A DNA stretch of 64,000 nucleotides from an uncultured Paraburkholderia sp. (GTDB lineage: Bacteria; Pseudomonadota; Gammaproteobacteria; Burkholderiales; Burkholderiaceae): assembly GCA_940747215.1 (NCBI GenBank), contig CALNWS010000005.1, forward strand, positions 1 through 64,000. Reading direction: 5' to 3'. Below are positions 51,179-61,229 of the stretch, in pieces. The notes under the pieces are model-generated. The model was not told where the DNA came from and did not search any database. It was given only the letters and a program-made list of their open reading frames with translations. How positions within the stretch are numbered: position 1 is the stretch's first letter; each line of letters opens with the position of its first letter. Position numbers and translations under genes: made by a program.

Positions 51179-52483
51179 ATGTCCACTTCGCCAATTTCCG
51201 CGGCCCAGCCAGATTCGGCCGGGCAAAACAGCAGCGCGCGGATCATTTTCGCGAGCTTCATCGGCACCGCGATCGAGTTCTACGATTCTATGTCTACGCG
51301 ACCGCCGCAGCGCTCGTGATCGGCCCGGTATTTTTCCCGCACGGTTCGGCGACGACGCAGGCGCTGTCGGCGTTCGTCACGTTCGGCATCGCGTTCGTCG
51401 CGCGCCCCATCGGCTCGTTCCTGTTCGGCCATTTCGGCGACAGGATCGGCCGCAAATCCACGCCCGTCGCCTCGCTGCTGGTGATGGGCCCACCACGCTG
51501 ATCGGCTTCGTGCCCGGCTACGACTCGATCGGCAGCCTCGCGCCGATCCTGCTGTGCGTGCTGCGCTTCGGCCAAGGCATCGGCCTCGGCGGCGAATGGG
51601 GCGGCGCGGCCCTGTTGGCGACGGAGAATGCTCCGGCCGGCAAGCGCGGCTGGTTCGGCATGTTCCCGCAGCTCGGGCCGTCGATCGGCTTCCTAGCATC
51701 GAACGGTCTGTTCTTCGCGCTCGCCGTCTCGCTGAGCGACGAACAGTTCCGCAACTGGGGGCTGCGCGTGCCATTCCTCGTGAACGCCGTGCTGGTCGCG
51801 CTCGGCCTCTAAGTGCGGCTGAAAATCGCCGAGATGCCGGCCTTCAAGGTAGCGGTCGAACGCAAGGAACGCGTGAAGGTGCCGATCGCGACGCTGCTCT
51901 CGCAGCACTGGCTGCCCACGCTGCTCGGCGCACTCGCGATGGTGGTCTGCTGCACGCTCTTCTACAACGCGACGACGTTCTCGCTGTCGTACGGCGTCTC
52001 CGTGATGCACATTCCGCGGCAGACGTTCCTCGGCCTCCTGTGCATCGCCGTCGTGTTCATGGCGCTCGCCAGCCGCTCTCCGCCTGGGCGAGCGACCACT
52101 TCGGGCGCAAGCCGGTGCTGATCGTCGGCATCATCGCGGCGATACTGTCGGGCTTTACGATGGCGCCGCTGTTCGGCAGCGGACAGACGCCACAAGTGCG
52201 GCTCTTCCTCATCATCGAACTGTTCCTGATGAGCGTGACCTTCGCGCCGATGGGCGCGCTCCTGCCCGAACTCTTCCCGACGAACGTGCGCTACACCGGT
52301 GCTGGCGTGGCGTATAACAACGTCGGCGGGATTCTGGATGCATCGGTCGCGCCGTATATCGCGCAGGTGCTGGCGGCGCGCAGCGGGCTGCCGTACGTCA
52401 GCGCGTATGTGTCGATTGCCGCGGCCGTCAGCATGATCGGCGTGCTGTGCATGCGCGAGACGCGCAACGCGGATCTGATGTAA
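51179..52483 (+). pseudogene. MHS-family MFS transporter (ProP/KgtP-like), decayed
   Basis: Metabolite:H+ symporter of the inner membrane. ATG 51179 has TTGGAG in front. IFASFIGTAIEFYD, the family's helix 1, is followed by a deletion of one base; FGDRIGRKSTP (MFS motif A) is in the next frame; another base is lost near 51497. The helix 4-6 part (GIGLGGEWGGA) runs to TAA at 51810, which replaces Tyr (TAC) before VRLKIAEMP. A last shift near 52070 leads to the intact C-terminal half and TAA 52481. At least four lesions. Confidence 0.85.
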
Positions 52484-52752
52484 CTGTTTTGAACTGTGCC
52501 GTGCGGCTCTGCACGATGTTCCGCGCGAACAAGCGCGTCGGCGTATTCAGCGAAGGAAGAAGCTGAGTACGCCGGCGCGCAAATCCCCGCTTCCCTTCCC
52601 GCCTTTCCGGCACCTTACTGCGCAAAATCGTGCGCCATAGCCCGAAAGCGCCCCGTGTTGCCGAGCAATCCTGAGTAATTCCCTGCCTTGCGTGTCTTTT
52701 TGACTTGCCTATACTCAGTTTAAATAACCCTAAAGTGAGCAGGGAGGCCCGG

Positions 52753-52902
52753 ATGAATATCCATCTTCACAATGCCGATGTCGTCATGATCATCGCGCTG
52801 GCGCTGCTTGGCTCATTGCTACTTGCCTTGCGCTTCAAGCCGGCTACGTGGAAAGGCATCGTCGTCGAGGCGGTGGTCGCGTTTGAAATGCTACTGGCCT
52901 GA
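52753..52902 (+). CDS. Small membrane peptide (49 aa)
   Basis: A short frame with a strong GGGAGG site 7 bases before ATG 52753. The product has one or two hydrophobic segments (about 10-26, VVMIIALALLGSLLLAL, and 34-48) and a short polar N-terminus. No cysteine, no cleavage site. It resembles the many single-span small membrane proteins of unknown role. Reasonable gene model because of the ribosome site and promoter-like TATACT-type sequence upstream (near 52709). Confidence 0.5.
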   Translation: MNIHLHNADVVMIIALALLGSLLLALRFKPATWKGIVVEAVVAFEMLLA

Positions 52903-53316
52903 GCTTCTGGCGATACTCCGCTGTTCAGGCAGAGTCCGTTCGAGCCCGCGCGGCGCAATGCATCGCGCCTGACGCCTTGCGCAAGACGGGCTCACGACTC
53001 GCGAAAACGTCGCCTATAATGCGTTGACTGGGCTCGTGGCGTGCGCGCCTTGCTGGCTGCGCCGCTGCGGACTCCGTTTCGGATGGGTTAAGTGCAGCGC
53101 AGCCGCCAGATAACACCACAAAAGCCGTACAGAAAGCGATGCTTTATCTAGTCTATGTAGACAGACGTACCGGTTCCTCTCCGCCCATAGTTTCCCGACG
53201 CGGGTGTTTTTTGGAGGCGTTAAGTGCCGTGCCCGCCCAAACGGGATCACGGCGCGACGCGCCTCCTCTTTTCTTTTGAGCAAACTGATTGCGCGAACGC
53301 GCAGAGAAAAAGCCGC
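52903..53316. other. Gene-free region with possible small RNA
   Basis: TATAAT at 53015-53020 is followed by about 190 bases without a gene and then by CCCG-ACG-CGGG and six T (about 53199-53216), a terminator-like end on the plus strand. This would fit a small RNA of about 53026-53216, but the -35 is poor and the hairpin short. The region converges with waaC. Confidence 0.25.
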
Positions 53317-54336
53317 TTAGGCGGCGGCCGAGCCGTGCTGCAGATCCACCGCATGCGGCTCCCCGGAGTGCACGTAATCGATCGCTTCGAGCGCAGCGCT
53401 GACGGGCGGCACGGACTGACCGTCGCCGATGGAAATGGAACGGAACGGCGACTCGACGCCGCAATGGGAAGACGACGTGGCAACGAAAATCATCACCGTG
53501 CGCTTCTGCAAAACGTGGGCGAGATGCACGAAGCCGGTGTCGGTGCCGACTACGAGCGCGCACGAGTCGATCATCTGCGCGATTTCCGTCACGCTCATAC
53601 GCGGCAAGACGGTTGCGCCCGGCACTTGCGAAGCGATCTGTTGCGCTTCGGCGCGCTCGCCTTCCGAACCCCACGGCAACACGACGCTAAAGCCGCGTTG
53701 CGCCAGTTCGCGGCCGACGGCGACCCAGTGTGGGACGGGCCATTTCTTGTCGTCTTTCGAGGTTGCGTGAAACAGCGCCGCGACGGGCGCCGAGGTGTTC
53801 TCGACGATGTTCGCAAACGGATGCCGCGCCGGGTCAGGCAAACGCAGGTTGTAGATAGCCGGCCCTTCGACTTCGTAGCCGAGCACCTCGCCCGCGCTGA
53901 TGCGCATGCCGTGCCACGCGTTGCATTGTGGACGCGGACCGAAGCGGCCGGTATAGGCGAAGGCGGTGCCGCGTTCGCCGAGGTCCTGCGACTGATAGCC
54001 GATGCGGCGCGACGAACGCGCGAGGAACGCGATGATCGCGCTCTTGTACACACCGTGAATGTCAAGGATGAAATCGTAGCGGTAAGCGCGCAGTTCGGAG
54101 ATCGAGGCCGCGATGGCCTTGAAGTCGGCCCAGCGGCGCGCCTTCTTGAAGCGGCGCAGCGGCGCGCACAGCACGCGGTCGATGCTCTGGCTCCAGGTGG
54201 TGACTTCGGCGAATGCTTCGTCGGCGGCCCAGTCGACTTCGACGCCCGGATAGGCGCGTTTGATATCGGCAACAACAGGCAGCGCCTGAACAATATCACC
54301 GAGCGACGTGACCTTGACGATAAGGACTCGCTTCAT
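53317..54336 (-). CDS. Lipopolysaccharide heptosyltransferase I
   Basis: WaaC (GT9 family) adds the first L-glycero-D-manno-heptose to Kdo of the LPS inner core on the cytosolic side. 339 residues, complete. Characteristic N-terminus MKRVLIVKVTSLGDIV; FILDIHGVYKSA; the acceptor/donor loop near VVLPWGSEGE; and the GT9 motif VVGTDTGFVHLA. ATG 54336 has no strong ribosome site, but the N-terminus is canonical. An intact gene with its own direction, converging with the small membrane peptide gene. Confidence 0.94.
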   Translation of the reverse strand: MKRVLIVKVTSLGDIVQALPVVADIKRAYPGVEVDWAADEAFAEVTTWSQSIDRVLCAPLRRFKKARRWADFKAIAASISELRAYRYDFILDIHGVYKSAIIAFLARSSRRIGYQSQDLGERGTAFAYTGRFGPRPQCNAWHGMRISAGEVLGYEVEGPAIYNLRLPDPARHPFANIVENTSAPVAALFHATSKDDKKWPVPHWVAVGRELAQRGFSVVLPWGSEGERAEAQQIASQVPGATVLPRMSVTEIAQMIDSCALVVGTDTGFVHLAHVLQKRTVMIFVATSSSHCGVESPFRSISIGDGQSVPPVSAALEAIDYVHSGEPHAVDLQHGSAAA

Positions 54337-54495
54337 TGATGACCTGTTAATTGTTCGAATATCGCGCTATTTTAGCCGACGTTTGAAAATATCTCCTTGA
54401 ATGAGACAGTCGGCTCACATCATGTTCATGACAGAGCGTTACATGATAGACTTTACAAAATTTTCAATTTTTAATTTCAAAATACTTTCGTCTGG

Positions 54496-54585
54496 TCAAT
54501 AGACGACCACTGCGGGCGCACGCAGATAAACGGGCCGGGCCAGCACGAACGCCAGCGCGGTGATCAGAAGCAGATTCTTTTTCAT
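54496..54585 (-). pseudogene. Possible signal-peptide fragment (29 aa)
   Basis: A short minus-strand frame reads a hydrophobic leader (MKKNLLLITALAFVLA) followed by nine residues and a TAG-free stop at 54496. It sits behind the YXWGXW gene and may be the leftover of a second small secreted protein whose body was deleted. The upstream region lacks a strong ribosome site. Confidence 0.25.
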
Positions 54586-54715
54586 GGTGTGTCTCGGGTG
54601 GAGCGCGATACGCGAAGTGAAGTACGCAGATTTGAGCTGGCCGCTATGAGGCACTGCCCGCGCGGTACCTGAAAGCACTGCGCGAACTCGCCGCATCGAA
54701 ACACGACATACAGAT

Positions 54716-55026
54716 TCAGGCCCAGTGGCCGCCGATCCAGCGATAGTTCGGACCGTGCGCGACCCAGTGTCCCAGCACCCAGTGATAACCGCACGCTCGG
54801 CTTGCCAGTGACCCGCGATCCATACATAGCGGCCGTGATCCCAGCGCCAGTAACCGCGGTCCCACACGTAGCCGACGCATGCAGCGGGCACGACTTCATA
54901 GCGCACAGCCGGCGGCGCAGACGGCGCGATCACGACGACTTCAGCGGCGGAGGCCGAAGCCACCGCGCAGGCACCTGCAGCGATCAGTGCAGCGTTGGCG
55001 AACAGCAAACGAAAGGTCTTGTTCAT
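54716..55026 (-). pseudogene. YXWGXW repeat secreted protein, frameshifted
   Basis: ATG 55026 behind AGAGGGA encodes a signal peptide (cut after ASA, about residue 27), then a short mature protein with the Trp/His/Tyr-rich repeats of the YXWGXW family (RGYWRWDHGRYVWIAGHW). One G is missing in GCGGGTTAT near 54797, and the remaining repeats (HWVLGHW, YRWIGGHWA) are in the next frame, to TGA at 54716. Native length would be about 103 residues. Function of the family is unknown; secreted or periplasmic. Confidence 0.75.
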
Positions 55027-55352
55027 GTTCCCTCTGTAGGTGAACACCGGCTGCGGCGTTATCCGTTTAATGTGCGAGGAACACATTCTGCTGACTGCGG
55101 CCGTGTAACGGCATACACGTAAGTGCAACGGATTATTTCGACGCGACACGGCATCGCTCGGACGCGCTCGTACGATGAGCTTTGCGGTGCGAAAGCGGGA
55201 AGAGACAAGGACGCGTAGCGCCGACGTCCAGACGAACGCGGCGCTACGCAGCACCGTGTAGAACAGCACAGCATCGGAATGGTGAACGTGACGGCTTCGC
55301 GGCGCGCGCGTCCAACCGGGTTGGCAGCGCGCGAGCTACAAAGCGCCCGCCC
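55027..55352. other. Gene-free stretch upstream of the YXWGXW gene
   Basis: About 325 bases between the YXWGXW start and the minE stop. It must hold the promoter of the YXWGXW gene. No clear -35/-10 pair, hairpin or small gene was seen. Confidence 0.35.
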
Positions 55353-55604
55353 TCACACCTGCGGGATTTCGATCTTGACCTCGAGCACTTCGAGGTCGTC
55401 CTGGCGTTCGAGGCTCACGCGAATATCGTCGTCGGAGATCTTCACGTACTTCGAAATCACGGCTACCAGTTCGCGTTGCAACGCAGGCAGATAATCGGCG
55501 GGCGCGTGGCCGCCGGCGCGCTCGTGCGCGATGATCAACTGCAAACGTTCCTTCGCTACCGACGCGGACTTCTTCTCGCCCAGCAAAAACGAAAGAATCG
55601 ACAT
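55353..55604 (-). CDS. Cell division topological specificity factor MinE
   Basis: MinE drives pole-to-pole oscillation of MinCD by stimulating the MinD ATPase. 83 residues, the usual length. N-terminal anti-MinCD and membrane-targeting part [22 protein letters not shown], then the dimerising strand/helix domain ending in [12 protein letters not shown]. The start is 14 bases behind the minD stop, so it is coupled in minC-minD-minE. Confidence 0.96.
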   Translation of the reverse strand: MSILSFLLGEKKSASVAKERLQLIIAHERAGGHAPADYLPALQRELVAVISKYVKISDDDIRVSLERQDDLEVLEVKIEIPQV

Positions 55605-55618
55605 GACGTGCGCTCCCC

Positions 55619-56434
55619 TTACTTGGTGCCGAAGAGGCGCTGCAGCAGCCCGGGCTTCTGGTAATCGGTAAAGCGAAGCGACTTCTGCTCGCCGAGGAAA
55701 CGCGACACGACATCCTTATAGGCTTCGGCCACGTCGGTGCCGTCCAGATGCACGGCGGGCAGACCCTGGTTCGACGCGTGCAGCACGGCTTCCGACTCCG
55801 GAATCACGCCGATCAGATCGATGCGCAGGATTTCCTGGATGTCGGTGAGCGATAGCATCTCACCTTCGCTCACGCGCTTCGGGTTGTAGCGGGTGATCAG
55901 CAGGTGTTCCTTGATCGGATCCTTGCCTTCGATCGCACGCTTGGTTTTCGACGACAGAATGCCGAGGATACGATCCGAGTCGCGCACCGACGACACTTCC
56001 GGATTGGTCACGATCAGCGCTTCGTCGGCGAAATGCATCGCGAGCAGCGCGCCCGATTCGATACCGGCCGGCGAGTCGCACACGATGTATTCGAAGTCCA
56101 TCGCGATCAGGTCGTTGATGACCTTCTCGACGCCTTCCATCGTCAGCGCGTCTTTGTCACGCGTTTGCGAGGCCGGCAGGATGAACAGGTTCTCGCACTT
56201 CTTGTCCTTGATGAGCGCCTGGTTCAGATTCGCTTCACCTTGAATCACGTTGATCAGGTCATACACGACACGGCGCTCACAGCCCATGATGAGATCGAGG
56301 TTACGCAGGCCGACGTCGAAGTCGATCACGGCGGTCTTGCTCCCGCGCAATGCGAGGGCCGATGCAAAACTCGCGCTCGTGGTCGTCTTGCCCACGCCAC
56401 CCTTGCCCGAAGTCACCACAATGATTTTTGCCAT
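55619..56434 (-). CDS. Septum site-determining ATPase MinD
   Basis: MinD binds the membrane in its ATP form and recruits MinC. 271 residues. Deviant Walker A KGGVGKTT (about 11-18) with the signature lysine, switch [10 protein letters not shown], and C-terminal amphipathic membrane helix [10 protein letters not shown]. The spacing to minC is 102 bases. Intact. Confidence 0.97.
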   Translation of the reverse strand: MAKIIVVTSGKGGVGKTTTSASFASALALRGSKTAVIDFDVGLRNLDLIMGCERRVVYDLINVIQGEANLNQALIKDKKCENLFILPASQTRDKDALTMEGVEKVINDLIAMDFEYIVCDSPAGIESGALLAMHFADEALIVTNPEVSSVRDSDRILGILSSKTKRAIEGKDPIKEHLLITRYNPKRVSEGEMLSLTDIQEILRIDLIGVIPESEAVLHASNQGLPAVHLDGTDVAEAYKDVVSRFLGEQKSLRFTDYQKPGLLQRLFGTK

Positions 56435-56536
56435 TACCCTTACCTTGTGTTCGTCATTACGTCAATTTTGTGCGGCCTTCACTGGCGTGAGAACGCGCCG
56501 CGCAGTCGCCCTTGAGTTGCGCGCGCGTCGTGCCGT

Positions 56537-57373
56537 TCAGGTAAGCCGCAGGGGTTCAATCATCAGCTTTTCTTCTTCGAGCCAGATCTGCACCGGCTTG
56601 CCGAGCACATCCGGCGGCAGTGAATTTTCGGTCGTGCGGTAAATGCCCGCGATCGAAATCAGTTCCGGCTCGAGACACGTGCAGAAAATGCGCGCGTCGT
56701 GGTTGCCCTGCACGCCGGCCAACGCCCGGCCGCGCAACGGCGCGTAAATGTGGATGTTGCCTTCCGCGATGACTTCCGCACCGTTGCTCACGAGTCCGAG
56801 CACGACGATATCGCCCTTTGCGTAGATGCGCTGGCCGGATCGCAACGGCTTTTCGACCACCATGGTTTGCGACGACGTGGCAAGACGCACGGGTTCGACC
56901 GCCGATGCCTCGGCCGACGCGCCGGCTGCGGGCGCGCTGCCGTCGGCAGAAATGCCCGCGGCTTCGAACAGGTCGGCGGGCGGTGTAGCGGTGGCAGAAG
57001 TGACGGCGGGCACCGCGCTCGCGCTCTCGTCTTCGGCGAACTTCGCGGCGGCACCGCGGCGGTCGCGCGCTTCGAGGAGCGGCAGTGCGGATTCGGCGGC
57101 CCACGTTTGCTGCGGGTCCGCCACCATGCCCACGGGACGCATGCGCATGCTGTCGAGCAACTGGGCGATATCGGTGAGCGGCACGCGCTCGTTCTCTTCG
57201 AGACGACGCACGTCGATCGCAACGACGTCGTTAGCGAAAAATTCCGGGGTCGCCTCGAAGCGCCGGGTCAGCTCAGCACGCATGGCGTCGAGGTCGGTTG
57301 TCTTGACCACAAACAGGAGCGTATCGACGGAGCCGCTGCGGAGTTCGAAAAAGGGCGATTTCTTGGACGACAT
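56537..57373 (-). CDS. Septum site-determining inhibitor MinC
   Basis: MinC blocks FtsZ assembly away from midcell. 278 residues. N-terminal FtsZ-binding domain ([24 protein letters not shown]), a long Ala/Ser/Glu-rich linker (about 115-175) and the C-terminal beta-helix domain ([34 protein letters not shown], given here in two contiguous parts) that binds MinD. ATG 57373 is preferred; an in-frame TTG four codons upstream is the alternative. First gene of minCDE. Confidence 0.95.
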   Translation of the reverse strand: MSSKKSPFFELRSGSVDTLLFVVKTTDLDAMRAELTRRFEATPEFFANDVVAIDVRRLEENERVPLTDIAQLLDSMRMRPVGMVADPQQTWAAESALPLLEARDRRGAAAKFAEDESASAVPAVTSATATPPADLFEAAGISADGSAPAAGASAEASAVEPVRLATSSQTMVVEKPLRSGQRIYAKGDIVVLGLVSNGAEVIAEGNIHIYAPLRGRALAGVQGNHDARIFCTCLEPELISIAGIYRTTENSLPPDVLGKPVQIWLEEEKLMIEPLRLT

Positions 57374-57596
57374 AACGTTCGGCAAAAAATTTTTGCATAT
57401 TTTACAGACGTCTACGCGCGCGGCCAGTTTTTTTGCCGGGAAACGGAAGTGATAGCGGGATTACCGCACAGACCATCGGGCAGATCGTCGGCTAGACCGT
57501 TGCAATCGCGCAGCCGTTCACCGAACCATGAACGCTATAGAAACGCGGGAGATGCAACAAGGAATCGAGCGGCGTCTGCTTGCGCCGCTCGCGGGA

Positions 57597-58127
57597 TCAC
57601 TGCTGGAACACTTGGGACGTGGTCGGCACGTGTCGCACCAGCAGACTTTCCGCCTGCTCGGGCGCACTTGCGACGCGCCGGGCTCGCCGGTCAGACCGAA
57701 GCCGAACGCTTCGTAAAAGCGCATGGCGTTGCGGTTGGCGTCGGCGACCCACGCGTAGATTTCCATCGCGCCTTCGTTGGCGAGCCAGCCGCTCGCCGTG
57801 TCGACGAGCAGCTCGCCGCCGCGCAGATGACGCACGGCAGACGCGACCCACAACTCGCCGACGAACGCGCGCCGCGCGGCGAAGTCGTCGAACAGTGCTT
57901 CGATCAGGCCGGCCGGATGGCCCTCGGTGTAAATGAACGTGGCGGCCGCGAGCGATGCCGCGTGCTCCGCAGCGGTAACGTCGAAACTCGCGGCATCCGC
58001 CGACAACGCGTCTTCGAGCGTGTCGCCGAAGGCATACGGAGCCTCCCGCAGCGACGCAGTACGGAGTTCGCGAAAAACGGTGCCCCTGATCAGCGGCGAC
58101 ACGGCGAACGGTCAATGACGGACTCAT
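57597..58127 (-). pseudogene. GNAT N-acetyltransferase, frameshifted
   Basis: Acetyl-CoA-dependent GNAT-fold protein, about 176 residues when repaired. ATG 58127 opens SLTVRRVAADQG; then one extra T in a T-run near 58080 moves the frame. The central part is intact (FRELRTASLREAPYAFGDT, the acetyl-CoA segment VASAVRHLRGGELL, NRNAMRFYEAFGF). A second shift near 57690 leads to RVASAPEQAESLLVRHV and TGA 57597. Acceptor unknown. A protein from the internal GTG at 58102 would keep the fold core but lack both ends. Confidence 0.75.
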
Positions 58128-58310
58128 GCAGACGAAAACCCCTTGAAATCCTAAGGCGTAGCTTTAACCGAACCGGCGTGAGAGTCAAATCATTATTTAC
58201 CGAAGTATGACGCGCGCGCCAGGCCGAAACACGAGCTACCCGAAATAACCAGCATTTCGCGAACCTGGCGGCGGCGCACATGCGTCACGCCGCCTCGCAC
58301 AGACATGCCT

Positions 58311-59060
58311 TCAGGGCACCTCGTAGCTGCCGGTGCCGTCCGGCCACGGCGTGAGCAGTTCGTAGCCGTCGTCGGTGACGGGGATCATGTGCTCCCACTG
58401 CACGGAGAGCGAGCGGTCTTTGGTGACGACCGTCCAGCCGTCGCGCATGACGCTCGCGCGCGGCCGGCGTTGATCATCGGCTCGATGGTGAAGACCATGC
58501 CCGGCTTCAGACGTACGCCCTGCCCCGGCTGACCGTAGTGCAGCACTTGCGGATCTTCACGGTACACCTTGCCGATGCCATGGCCGCAATAGTCGCGCAC
58601 GATCAAAAAGCCGTCGCGCTGGGCCACTTTCTGGATCGCGTAGCCGACGTCGCCGAGCGTCGCGCCCGGCTTCACTTCGCGTATCCCGGTGAGCATGGCT
58701 TCATAAGTCGTGTCGATCAGTTGACGGGCGACCGTGCTCGGCTGGCCCACGCAATACATGCGGCTCGTGTCGCCGAAATAGCCGTCCTTGATGATCGCGA
58801 CGTCGATGTTGATGATGTCGCCGTCTTTCAGTACTTCCGCACGGTTTAGAATACCGTGGCAAACTACCTGATTGACCGACGCGCATACGGTCTTGGGAAA
58901 TCCCAGATAGCCGACGTTCGCGGGAATCGACTTCTGCGTGTTGACGATATAGTCGTTGCACAGCGCGTCGAGTTCTTCGGTGGAGACACCAGCCTTGACG
59001 TGCTCGCCGATCATCGCCAGCACGTCGGCCGCAAAGCGGCCGGAGATATTCGTTGGTTGA
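58311..59060 (-). pseudogene. Methionine aminopeptidase paralogue, both ends damaged
   Basis: Type I methionine aminopeptidase, which removes N-terminal Met. From about 59060 the frame reads RFAADVLAMIGEHVKAG and carries the metal-ligand residues in INIDVAIIKDGYFGDTSRMY, GHGIG and FTIEPM. The first 15-20 residues of the family are replaced by unrelated text without a start. After MINAGRA (near 58455) one base is missing; the end ([17 protein letters not shown] with the last metal Glu nearby, ending TGA 58311) is in another frame. Map is normally essential, so a second copy probably exists elsewhere. Confidence 0.8.
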
Positions 59061-59457
59061 GTCGAAGTCGGTTGGTCGATTCACGATCGTTGACCGGATC
59101 CGGTGTTCGGGAAAAGCTGCGCCGTCGGGCCGCGGTGTGCGCCTCGTCTATGCCTTGCGTGCGCTTTCGTTCGACGTGTCGTACATAGTGAGCAGCCGGC
59201 GTGGCGCGTCGCCGGTCGTGCCGGCTATGTCGATCGGCCAATTGTACAGAGGATCGGCACCCGACCTGTGCGAAACGGGTCAGTGTTGCAGGAGGCTTGA
59301 CAGACGGGCGTAAGCGCTGGGTGCCGCGTGCGTCGAACCGGACATTCGCACGGCGTGCGTGCCGGGTAAGCGTCCGTACGCTTCGGTGAGCTTTGGTAAG
59401 ATCTGCATCCGAACCTGCGCCTATCGCGTACATTGTTCGAACGAATCCTTGAGGACA
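59061..59457. other. Eroded stretch
   Basis: About 400 bases between the map remnant and the hydrolase remnant. No recognisable gene, but several short frames on both strands. The last 15 bases include the GAGGA site for the hydrolase. Confidence 0.35.
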
Positions 59458-60430
59458 ATGCCGACGCCCATGCCACGACGACTGCTCAAACTGACCACCG
59501 CTCTCGCACTGCCGCGCTCGGCGGATGCAGCGCCACCGGCGTGCTCAATGCAGCGGTTTCGCACAGTAGCTTCACGGCGGAGAACGGTTTCGCTTATAGA
59601 AGCGCCGCGCGTCAGAAGCTCGACGTGTATGTGCCGGCCACGCCCGGCCCGGCAGCAAGCATGTCTACATGCGGAACAGCATGGCCGCCCTGTCGTCATG
59701 TTTTTCTACGGCAGCAGCTGGCAGAACGGCTCGCGCGCGAACTATCTGTTCGTCGGCGCCGCGCTCGCATCGGTGGCTATGTGGTCGTCATCCCCGATTA
59801 CCGCACGTGGCCGGAAACGGCGTTTCCCGGTTTCGTCGACGACGCGGCCGTCGCCGTGCGCTGGGCACGCGACCATGCAAGTGAATTCGGCGGCAACCCG
59901 TCGCGCATCTTCCTGATGGGTCATTCGGCGGGCACGCATATCGCGATGCTGCTCCTCGCCACCGACGACGGCCGCTATCTCGCCGCGCAGCAACTCGGCA
60001 AGCGCGATATCAGCGGCGTGATCGGCCTTGCCGGTCCGTACGATTTTCTGCCGCTGAAGGACGACACGCTCAAGGCAATTTTTCCGCCCGCGCTGCGCCC
60101 CGCGAGTCAGCCGATCAACTTCGTGCACGGCGACGAACCGCCGATGTTTCTCGCTGCGGGCAAGCGCGATACGACCGTCGATCCCGGCAACACCGATCGC
60201 CTCGCGGCGAAACTGCGGGCGGCGGGCGACAGCGTCTAAGTGAAGCACTATCCGCGCATCGGACACGCGCTGTTGATAGGCGCGTTTGCATCGCCGCTGC
60301 GCGGCTTCGCGCCGGTGCTCGACGACACCAGCGCGTTCATCGATGCAACGATCGGGCAGACTGCGCAACGCGATGATGGCACGCAAGCGAGTGGTGTTGC
60401 GGGGAACGTCTACGAAATAAGGCGTCGCAC
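59458..60430 (+). pseudogene. Alpha/beta hydrolase lipoprotein, decayed
   Basis: Esterase/lipase-like hydrolase with a signal sequence. ATG 59458 opens MPRRLLKLTTALAL; the lipobox LGGCSAT is in another frame. HVYM near 59660, VVMFFYGSSWQNGSR (oxyanion region) and the main body (PDYRTWPETAFPGFVDD, nucleophile Ser in MGHSAG, catalytic Asp near KRDTTVDPGNTDRL) occur in three frames. TAA at 60238-60240 cuts the frame just before the segment with the catalytic His (RIGHALLIGAF). At least four lesions. Substrate unknown. Confidence 0.78.
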
Positions 60431-60449
60431 TAAAGCGGCGACTGTTCCG

Positions 60450-61217
60450 TGCGCTGCTACAGCGGCGTCCTCGCCAGTCGCCGACGACTGTGCCAAGCAA
60501 AGCACGAGCAGCCAGCACGAGTGACGCGAATCGACAGGCGCTGAGTCGAGCGGGCCGCTGAGTCCGCCAGATCGCGCGCGGTCTGCATGTCGCTGCGCCA
60601 ACCGGCACACGCGGCACTCATCCACAGCTCTCGATCGACACGATGCCGTCGTAGCGACCCGTGAGCGTGCGGTAGTCGCGCAATTTCAGTTGCACGCGCC
60701 CGCTCAAACCGGCTTCCTGCACGCGCGCGGGCGAACTCGAGCTGCACGGGCGAGATCGTCACGCCATGCACATGAATGCCTTGGCGCGCCGCGTGCATCG
60801 CGAAGCCGCCCCAGCCGCAGCCGATTTCCAGAACGTGCATGCCAGCGCGCAAACCGAGCGTATCGATGATGCGCTGATATTTCGCGTGCTGTGCGTCTTC
60901 GAGCGACTGGCCGAAGTTGTCGTCGAAGAAAGCGCTCGAATACGTGAAGCTCGGGTCGAACCACTGCGAGTAAAACGCGTTGCCGATGTCGTAATGCGCG
61001 TGAATGTTGCGTCGGCTGCCCGTTCGCGTGTTGTGGGCCGCAGCCGGTGACGCAGGCCGTACCATAGTTGCGCGAGCCAGCCGCCGAATACGCGCCGCTG
61101 TCCATCCGGCGTGATCAGCGATACATGCCCGACCTGAATCCGTTCGAGCAGCGACAGGAAGAGACGCCCCGACGCGGGCGCGGTCTGCTGCCCGCTGAGG
61201 GTTCTGGAAACTGCCAT
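60450..61217 (-). pseudogene. Cfa-like SAM methyltransferase, decayed
   Basis: Cyclopropane fatty acid synthase-like (COG2230) methyltransferase acting on unsaturated acyl chains. ATG 61217 follows a GGAGATT site and reads LFLSLLERIQVGHVSL; about 60-70 residues are deleted near RRVFGG. The frame shifts near 61035 into the conserved AHYDIGNAFYSQWFDPS, YSSAFFDD, SAM motif LEIGCGWGG and VHGVTISPVQ. After LEFARAR more shifts occur, and everything beyond VSIELW (about 60630) is lost. Third gene of a decayed operon with the two genes upstream (61230, 61751). Confidence 0.8.
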
Positions 61218-61229
61218 GACTGAATCTCC

